A stretch of DNA of 64,000 nt from Nitrospira defluvii. GTDB lineage: Bacteria; Nitrospirota; Nitrospiria; Nitrospirales; Nitrospiraceae. A model generated the notes under the pieces. The model worked only from the letters and a program-made list of their open reading frames with translations, had not been told where the DNA came from and searched no databases. The stretch is taken from NCBI RefSeq assembly GCF_905220995.1, contig NZ_CAJNBJ010000001.1:1240001-1304000 (forward strand), given 5' to 3'. The position numbers were made by a program, and so were the translations under genes. Below, one piece after another: positions 58,535-64,000 of this stretch (its first letter is position 1; each line of letters opens with the position of its first letter).

Positions 58535-60250
58535 TTAGACTGGGGGAGTCGTGGCGAGGATGGGAGCGAAGATCGGATCGGCGTCGAGCACCGCTTTCAG
58601 CAGTCCGGTGTGCAGAAAGTAGCGCCACACTTCATCCGACTTGCCGGGGACCTCATCAAACCACCGTTTGGCTTCGGTGAGGTGGTGCAGCATCTTCGTC
58701 TTGTCCCCATAGTTCGGCAAAAAGATCATGGCGTAGGCCATGGCGTATTCGGCCAGAAATTTGTCGAGCGGCAGTTCGGCATAGGCCAAGGAGGCCTCGG
58801 CGTTGGCATAGGCTCGTGGGGTTTCCGGGTCATGCAGAATACGGTTCCAGGAGACCTTGTTGATGCGAGACCAGGCGAGTTGGAGCAAGGCCTCGGCTTT
58901 GGGCGTCTTGCGGTTCTCCGGAATGTCTTTGACGAGAGCTTCGAATGTTTCGACCATGGGAATCTGGTCGTTGTTCCATCGATAGGCCACCCCGAGTCTG
59001 AACCGGTTGTCCAGTTGTTCCGGCCTGATTGTGGTCAGGGTTTGGAGGGCCGGTATCAAGCGATAGAGGAGGTCGGCCGGCGTGGGTTGGGAAAGGCCGC
59101 CCATTTCCATCGCGTTTGAGAGATCCATCCGGAGGCCCTGTGCATAGATGTTCCAGTAAAACTCGTCCACCACGATCCCCAGCGCCGGATCTTTTGCCGG
59201 CACCTGATGGGCGCCTCGCGCTTCAAACAGGAGAGCGCTGTAGAGATGCCGAGTCAGGACTGTGAGGGCGTCCGGCTGTTGCGGGTCGATGATCAGTACC
59301 CGGTTGAGCAAGGCGACTCGATCGCGGAGCTCGGGGAAAATAGCCGCGCGCGCGGCCGCCGCGGTCAGGACACCCGGTTGGTCGTTCGGCTCCCACCAGG
59401 CCAGGGATTCCGGCAACACCCGGCTCACTTCGGTGGTGAACGGGATTTTATCTGCGATCATGCCTGGCGCTTCCGGTTGTGACGCCACCGGCAGGTTGAA
59501 CACCGCCGTATCGCCGGGGAATCCATGTTGCTTCAGGCCGGTAAAGACGACCCACTGCGTGGTCACGGATTTCAGCGCTCGCCGTGGGCGCTTGATCGTG
59601 CTCGTCCATTTCACATGGCCCGCGGCGTAGCTCACGGGCGAGGTGAGGGGGTCCTGATACTGAATCGCAAGTTGCACCAAGGTGGTCGGAGCCGCCAGCA
59701 CTTTGCCGGCGCGTGTCAGCTTGAATGAGCCGGATGGAATCGTGCGGCTGCCGAGGGCTCTCACATGGAGGCCGCTGCCGGGCGGGGAAATCCCCACCAC
59801 ATCCGCTACAAAGGCGGAGGCTGGGGCTCTCGGGAGATCATCCCCGAAAAAGACCAATGGACCTGTGCTCGGCCATAGAATATCCATGGCAATGTCCGAC
59901 CGTTTCAGCATCGGCGCATAGGCTTCGGTCAGGGTTTGCCAGCAGGCATCGTAGAAGGCATCTCCGGCTGGGGCAAACTGCTTGGCCTTTCCCTGAAGGG
60001 CTGTCACGAAACGGTACTGGCACGCAAAGTCCAGCTGTCCTGCTGTGACTCGATCACCCTGCGAAAGGGCTTCGGCATACCGGATGGCAGTCTGTATGGC
60101 CGGTGTCGTTTTGACTGTGCCGGCTTTGGCATGTCCCTTCGTGCCGCTTGCCGGTGCCGATTCGGCCGTTCCGGCCCAGGCCCCGAGCGCGACCGCGAGG
60201 GTTGCGATAACAATCGTCTGTCGTCGATGGAACAGGTTCCCGAGAATCAT
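58535..60250 (-). CDS. secreted TPR-like protein of unknown function
   Basis: 571 aa. A signal peptide (~1-32) precedes an N-terminal repeat-like region (QTAIRYAEALSQGDR) and a long helical second half with PEQLDNRFRLGVAYRW, PKAEALLQLAWSRIN and YANAEASLAYAELPLDKFL. It resembles a tetratricopeptide-like scaffold in part. GGGAGGT is 8 bases before the ATG at 60250. It follows the cytochrome gene by about 90 bp on the same strand. No enzyme motif is seen. Confidence 0.65.
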   Translation of the reverse strand: MILGNLFHRRQTIVIATLAVALGAWAGTAESAPASGTKGHAKAGTVKTTPAIQTAIRYAEALSQGDRVTAGQLDFACQYRFVTALQGKAKQFAPAGDAFYDACWQTLTEAYAPMLKRSDIAMDILWPSTGPLVFFGDDLPRAPASAFVADVVGISPPGSGLHVRALGSRTIPSGSFKLTRAGKVLAAPTTLVQLAIQYQDPLTSPVSYAAGHVKWTSTIKRPRRALKSVTTQWVVFTGLKQHGFPGDTAVFNLPVASQPEAPGMIADKIPFTTEVSRVLPESLAWWEPNDQPGVLTAAAARAAIFPELRDRVALLNRVLIIDPQQPDALTVLTRHLYSALLFEARGAHQVPAKDPALGIVVDEFYWNIYAQGLRMDLSNAMEMGGLSQPTPADLLYRLIPALQTLTTIRPEQLDNRFRLGVAYRWNNDQIPMVETFEALVKDIPENRKTPKAEALLQLAWSRINKVSWNRILHDPETPRAYANAEASLAYAELPLDKFLAEYAMAYAMIFLPNYGDKTKMLHHLTEAKRWFDEVPGKSDEVWRYFLHTGLLKAVLDADPIFAPILATTPPV

Positions 60251-60340
60251 GCGAACGACCTCCCGTGAGGATGAAAAGAGGATCACTCTATCATGGGGCT
60301 CTTTTCAGGCGAAAGAGGCGCGATCGGGAAGAGGACGGGT

Positions 60341-60727
60341 TTAGGGGGCAGGCGGAGGGGGCGTGGAGGATCGGCTGAACCGCACCAGGAAACGAATATA
60401 GTGGAGCGCGGCCTGTTGATCTTCCACCGCTAACCGGTCTTGCCAGGCCGGCATGGCGGTGCGGGGCTTGCCATGCGCGATCGTGCGCAGCAGTTCTGTA
60501 TCGGTTTTGGCGGAGGTGGCGGCCGACACGAGATTGCCGGGGCGTGGCGAGAGGAACGGGGCCTTGGGCCCGTCGCCTTTGCCGGTTTCTCCATGGCATT
60601 CCATGCAATGCTCGCGATAGATGATTTGGCCGCGATCAAGCACGTCCGAAGGCTGGGCCATCAGCAGCGCACTGCCGCTTCCGACCAGCACAAGCGCGAG
60701 GAACAGGCGGTCGGAGAACGGAGCCAT
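60341..60727 (-). CDS. class I cytochrome c (single heme)
   Basis: 128 aa. A signal peptide (~1-25) is followed by the heme-binding CMECH (~42-46, in YREHCMECHGETG) and the axial Met in RTAMPAW (~93). The size fits a small electron carrier in the periplasm. The C-terminus is Pro-rich (STPPPPAP). It sits 9 bp after the anti-sigma gene and may be part of the regulated set. ATG at 60727; the GTG one codon earlier is possible. Confidence 0.88.
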   Translation of the reverse strand: MAPFSDRLFLALVLVGSGSALLMAQPSDVLDRGQIIYREHCMECHGETGKGDGPKAPFLSPRPGNLVSAATSAKTDTELLRTIAHGKPRTAMPAWQDRLAVEDQQAALHYIRFLVRFSRSSTPPPPAP

Positions 60728-60736
60728 CACGTCCGG

Positions 60737-61036
60737 TCACACTGCGTCGGCAGCTTTTAATATCTGGAGGCGGAGGGCGGCGCGATCTTTTTCAGAGAGG
60801 GGCGGTGAGGGGCGGTGCTGACACAGGCGGACCGTTTGACGCAGGGAGTCGAGGAAGACCTCGCAATTCGGGCAATCGCCAAGGTGCAGGCGAATTTCCG
60901 AGCAGACGTCGCCCGAGAGCTCGTCGTCCAGGTAGGCCGAGAGACGTTCGAGGACTTTCACACAATTCCGCTTACGGTGACCCTGGTGAGGGGTGGGCTT
61001 GCGAGTGCCTGGATATGTGCGTACGCGGTCTGCCAT
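60737..61036 (-). CDS. anti-sigma factor with a zinc-binding (ZAS) domain
   Basis: 99 aa. The zinc-binding pattern HLGDCPNCEVF (HxxxCxxC, ~51-62) is preceded by ERLSAYLDDELSGDVCSEIR, as in zf-HC2 anti-sigma domains. No membrane segment is seen, so it may be soluble, sensing redox by zinc release. It begins 28 bp after the ECF sigma factor, its likely partner. Confidence 0.82.
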   Translation of the reverse strand: MADRVRTYPGTRKPTPHQGHRKRNCVKVLERLSAYLDDELSGDVCSEIRLHLGDCPNCEVFLDSLRQTVRLCQHRPSPPLSEKDRAALRLQILKAADAV

Positions 61037-61064
61037 GGTGGTGCTTCTTCTTGACTATACCAAA

Positions 61065-61697
61065 CTATCGGTGTCGGGTGGTAACGTCCTCGTGCCCATC
61101 GACAGTCAAGCCTTTGCCGCTCAGTTCCTTTCGGACAAACAAGCGGGCACGGTGCAGGCGGGACTTGATGGCGCGTTCGTTCAGCCCGAGAATGCCGCCC
61201 ACCTCCTTGGCGCTCAATCCTTCCATGTCGCGCAGGACCAGGACCATGCGGTATTTGCGTGGCAGTTTGGCGATGGCCCGGTCAAGAATCTGGCGCAGCT
61301 CCTTATTTTCCAGCGCTTCTTGAGGGCTCAGGCCCTCCATCGGGATCTGTAAGGAAAATTCGCCTTCCGACGTCGGGATGAACTCGGTGAGGGACAACTC
61401 GCGTTCCGGTTCTCCCTTTCGCTTGCGTCGCATGCGCTGGCAGGCATGGGACGCGATCGCGTAGAGCCAGGTCGACACTTGCGAGTCCCCGCGGAAGCGG
61501 TCGTACGCGCGATACGCGTTCAGGAATGTCTCTTGGACCAGATCTTTGGCCGCCTCCGCCTCCCCGCACAGGCGATAGGCGAAGCGGTACATCACATCGA
61601 CGTTGTCGCGATAGAGCTGGTCGAAGGGACGGGCAGTGGGGGAAGACGCGCCATGGCCGTCTGTTGAGCCGGACTCACTGTGCTTCCGTGCTGCCAT
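61065..61697 (-). CDS. ECF RNA polymerase sigma factor
   Basis: 210 aa. Region 2 spans FDQLYRDNVDVMYRFAYRL to DLVQETFLNAYRAYDRFRGD, with STWLYAIASHACQRMRRKRK. Region 4 is IAKLPRKYRMVLVLRDMEGL then VGGILGLNERAIKSRLHRAR. The fold is that of an extracytoplasmic-function sigma-70 type. It is followed by the anti-sigma gene. The likely targets include its own cluster (cytochrome c), but no promoter of this type was identified. Confidence 0.9.
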   Translation of the reverse strand: MAARKHSESGSTDGHGASSPTARPFDQLYRDNVDVMYRFAYRLCGEAEAAKDLVQETFLNAYRAYDRFRGDSQVSTWLYAIASHACQRMRRKRKGEPERELSLTEFIPTSEGEFSLQIPMEGLSPQEALENKELRQILDRAIAKLPRKYRMVLVLRDMEGLSAKEVGGILGLNERAIKSRLHRARLFVRKELSGKGLTVDGHEDVTTRHR

Positions 61698-61775
61698 ACG
61701 CGGAGGCGAGTCTACGGGCCACGTCCAAACCCTGTCAAGGGAGCGGAACCGACCCCAACGTGGCTACGGCCGCAG

Positions 61776-62810
61776 TTAGGGGACGCGACGGATCTCGACG
61801 AGTTCACCCTGCTGGCCCAGCTCCACAGTAATCGGCACGCCTTCTTTCATCGCCGCGAGGGAGGGTGGTCGCTGTGCGAGAGGAATGGACTGCGTCCCTT
61901 CCGGGCTCTGCATGATCAGCGCGTTCTGCCCATCCTCGTACGCCAGCGGGCCGGATAGGAACCGGCGGGACGGGGTGGTGAGGCCGTCTTGATACAGGTC
62001 GATGGCCACGTGCCGATCCTGGACCCAGACCGACATCTCCTGCCCAACCTTTGCGTTACGGACGCCGGTTTTCGAGCTGACGGTCACGATGCCGAGCGAG
62101 GTTTTCAGGAAGACATAGTTCGATTTCAGTTTGGAGACCGTTCCATTTAACAGCAGCTGGACGGCCGAGGTGTTGCGGGGAATCTGGTTTACCTGAAGGT
62201 CGAACTGCACGTCGTGCAGGCCGCGAACGGTTCCCGCCCCGTCGACTTCGACGGTCAACGGCTGCTGGTCCGAACGGCCGGCGATTTTCGCTTCAAATAC
62301 GCCGAGCGTGAAAGACCGTTCGCCGTCCGGGGTCCAGAGCGTGACGGCATGCTTGTCCGGCGTCGTGAAGTTGGGCATACCGGTGACGTAGCGGTGCACC
62401 AGTTTATCGGCGCTTCTCTCGCGAATATCAACGACGCTGGTGGTGCCGTGAACATACAGCGTGATCTTGTGCGAGTTCTTGATATCGCGCAGCGTGGTTT
62501 TTGAACTGAGCGAGAGCGGGCCGATCGGGGTCTGCAGGAAGATGATTCCGGGTCTGGACCGCCAGATCGAGCCGGATACTCGCACGGATGGCGAGACCGG
62601 TGCCTGCGGTGCCGGTGCCTCGGGCTCAGCCGTTTCGGCAGGGACGGGTGCAGGGGGGGCCTCGCCGGATTCAGTCAGGGGCGGCGGTTCGATGAGCGGT
62701 GTGGCTGTATCTGCCCAAGTCGGTGCCGCCAGACACACCAGGGACACACAGGCGCGCCATGCGAGAGAGAAACGCAGCGATCGCTGTTGGGAATGCACGA
62801 AGGTAGCCAT
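61776..62810 (-). CDS. secreted protein with an internal duplication
   Basis: 344 aa. A signal peptide (~1-34) and a Pro/Ala-rich linker (~35-75) lead to two repeats. Unit 1 (~78-142) holds IIFLQTPIGPLSLSSKTTLR and ITLYVHGTTSVVDI. Unit 2 (~221-283) holds YVFLKTSLGIVTVSSKTGVR and MSVWVQDRHVAIDL. Both continue with similar beta strands. It may bind ligands in the periplasm; no catalytic motif was recognised. It lies about 80 bp upstream of the sigma gene on the same strand. Confidence 0.7.
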   Translation of the reverse strand: MATFVHSQQRSLRFSLAWRACVSLVCLAAPTWADTATPLIEPPPLTESGEAPPAPVPAETAEPEAPAPQAPVSPSVRVSGSIWRSRPGIIFLQTPIGPLSLSSKTTLRDIKNSHKITLYVHGTTSVVDIRERSADKLVHRYVTGMPNFTTPDKHAVTLWTPDGERSFTLGVFEAKIAGRSDQQPLTVEVDGAGTVRGLHDVQFDLQVNQIPRNTSAVQLLLNGTVSKLKSNYVFLKTSLGIVTVSSKTGVRNAKVGQEMSVWVQDRHVAIDLYQDGLTTPSRRFLSGPLAYEDGQNALIMQSPEGTQSIPLAQRPPSLAAMKEGVPITVELGQQGELVEIRRVP

Positions 62811-63053
62811 AGTGTTCGTCGACCGATTCTGTGTGGAATGGTGTGACGCCGATTGAGCGGGGGAGAAACCAGTCATCCTCTTCGAATGACGAGTCCTGCC
62901 GGATCGTGCGTGGCGTACAACGTCTCCTGTGCGAATAACATGCTGGTCGGTGTGAGTCAAGTTGAAAGCCTCTCGGCACGGCCGCTGAGAGGTTCGTATC
63001 GGCCCAGTGTCAGGTCTCGCGAACTGAGAGCGAGCACCCGCGCGGAGACGAAG
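62811..63053. other. 243-bp intergenic stretch between der and the duplicated-domain gene
   Basis: No frame with a start, no clear terminator and no repeat of the families above were found. Confidence 0.4.
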
Positions 63054-64000
63054 TCATTTTTTGCGGACCATCAACCGAATGGGCGTGCCTGAAAAATGGT
63101 ATTCCTTGCGGATTTGGTTCTCAAGAAAACGCAGGTAGGCCGGAGTCATGTTGTCAGGGTGTCCCACAAACAGGGCAAACGCGGGAGGGCGTGTCGCAAC
63201 TTGCGTCATAAAGGCTGATTTGCTGGCCTTGGCCGGTTTGCCTTTTCGCACCGGCAACGGATGTTCTTCCAGGAGACCCTGGAAAAACTGGTTCAAGCTG
63301 CCGGTGGGAACCCGCTTGCAAAAGGACAAGTACACCTGGTCGATCAGGGCAAACAGGCCGCGCAAAAAATCCTGTCCCAGCGCGGAGATGAACAGCACCG
63401 GCGCCCAGGCGAGGAAAGGAAAGCGGCGTTCGAGGTCCTGTTTGTAGGTCTCTCGGGCGCCCACGTCGTCGGCCTTGAGGTCCCACTTGTTGACGATCAG
63501 GATGCAGGCGCGCCCCTGTTTGAGGACCAGGCCTGCGATCTTGGTGTCCTGTTCCGTGACGCCCTCTTCAGCGTCGAGCAGGAGCACCGCCACGTCTGAA
63601 CGGCCGATGGCGCGCAACGAACGGGCGACGCTGTAGCCTTCAATGCCGCGCTCCACGCGGCCTCGCCGACGGATGCCGGCGGTGTCGGTCAACACATATT
63701 GACGGTCCTTGAACGTCGCTACCGAATCCACTGGGTCTCGCGTTGTGCCGGGCACATTGCTGACGACCACCCGCGTTTCACCGAGGACCGAATTGACCAG
63801 GGTGGATTTTCCGACGTTCGGGCGTCCCACGATGGCGATCCGAGGGATCTCCGACGCGGTTTCCTCCTCGGACAGTTCCACCATGTGAGGAAACAGGTCG
63901 TCAAGCAGCTCGGCGACGCCGATCCCATGTTCGGCCGACAAGGGATAGAGCTGTTCCTGGCCTAAGCGATAGAAATCGGCGATGAGCGGATCGGCCTTCG
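63054..64000 (-). CDS. der: GTPase Der (EngA), 5' part outside the window
   Basis: The last ~315 aa of a two-GTPase ribosome-assembly protein. The tail of the first G domain (YPLSAEHGIGVAELLDDL, frame open to the edge), then the second G domain: G1 GRPNVGKSTLVN, G3 DTAGIRRR, G4 NKWDLK, G5 ISALG. The KH-like domain ends with KEYHFSGTPIRLMVRKK. It is needed for 50S maturation. The start codon is beyond position 64000; a TTG at 63941 is not the true start. Confidence 0.95.
   Translation of the reverse strand, partial: KADPLIADFYRLGQEQLYPLSAEHGIGVAELLDDLFPHMVELSEEETASEIPRIAIVGRPNVGKSTLVNSVLGETRVVVSNVPGTTRDPVDSVATFKDRQYVLTDTAGIRRRGRVERGIEGYSVARSLRAIGRSDVAVLLLDAEEGVTEQDTKIAGLVLKQGRACILIVNKWDLKADDVGARETYKQDLERRFPFLAWAPVLFISALGQDFLRGLFALIDQVYLSFCKRVPTGSLNQFFQGLLEEHPLPVRKGKPAKASKSAFMTQVATRPPAFALFVGHPDNMTPAYLRFLENQIRKEYHFSGTPIRLMVRKK

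Noticed and set aside
1-64000. tRNA or rRNA genes
   Set aside because: No cloverleaf-like or rRNA-like segment was noticed by eye; a tRNA scan would be needed to exclude them.

Overview
The window reads as a piece of a GC-rich (about 60% G+C) Gram-negative chromosome, most likely Nitrospira or a close relative (Nitrospirota). This rests on a copper nitrite reductase (NirK), an Hyf-like membrane complex without a nickel site, an outer-membrane barrel protein, heptose/LPS genes, and short dispersed repeats whose style I associate with Nitrospira. There is no rRNA, nitrite oxidoreductase or other decisive marker, so the assignment is an inference. No tRNA, rRNA, phage, plasmid gene or CRISPR array was seen.

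Layout. 1-10075 (minus strand): a long co-directional run with nfeD, a stomatin-like SPFH protein, gmhA, a deoxyhypusine-synthase-like protein, a SprT-like protein, a Y-family polymerase, the heptose-phosphate adenylyltransferase, mfd and a PpiC-type foldase lipoprotein. It mixes envelope-building and DNA-repair roles. 10181-12010 (plus): an orphan CARF-type protein with its own promoter candidate, ybgC and a tiny membrane peptide. 12060-19028: mostly single small genes (GDSL esterase, amidase, META lipoprotein, GNAT, an HxlR regulator divergent from an SDR and a tautomerase, a RibD-type reductase, a thermonuclease). 19263-23373: hemL, two paralogous tiny zinc-finger genes, a YidB-like protein, and a secreted guanyl-specific RNase next to a barstar inhibitor. 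23468-28674: a phosphatase-phosphofructokinase fusion protein opposite pyruvate kinase, then a HAD phosphatase.

28671-34483 (plus): a processing-peptidase pair (one M16 active, one M16 lacking the zinc motif), an HTH-metallo-beta-lactamase fusion and two membrane HExxH proteins. 35454-40491: two further tiny CxxC proteins, an ABC exporter with a degenerate ATPase, and an NtrB/NtrC-type two-component pair. 41008-42421: a TPR protein, a 201-bp MITE-like element with terminal inverted repeats and a 4-bp target duplication, and a secreted cupredoxin. 42727-50241: a six-gene HyfB-C-E-F-G-I-like operon whose large subunit has lost all four nickel-binding cysteines. It is therefore an ion-pumping, complex I-related module with an unknown electron donor and acceptor.

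50374-64000: a beta-barrel porin, lipoproteins, an M20 peptidase, nirK behind an FNR/DNR-type site centred about 41.5 bp before a predicted start, an alcohol dehydrogenase, a PEGA lipoprotein, an ECF sigma/anti-sigma pair with a cytochrome c, a protein with an internal duplication, and the 3' part of der at the right edge.

The best candidates for something little described are the nickel-less Hyf-like complex, the phosphatase-PFK fusion, the orphan CARF protein, the two families of tiny CxxC proteins and the MITE. All functional claims come from reading the sequence. No database search was run.
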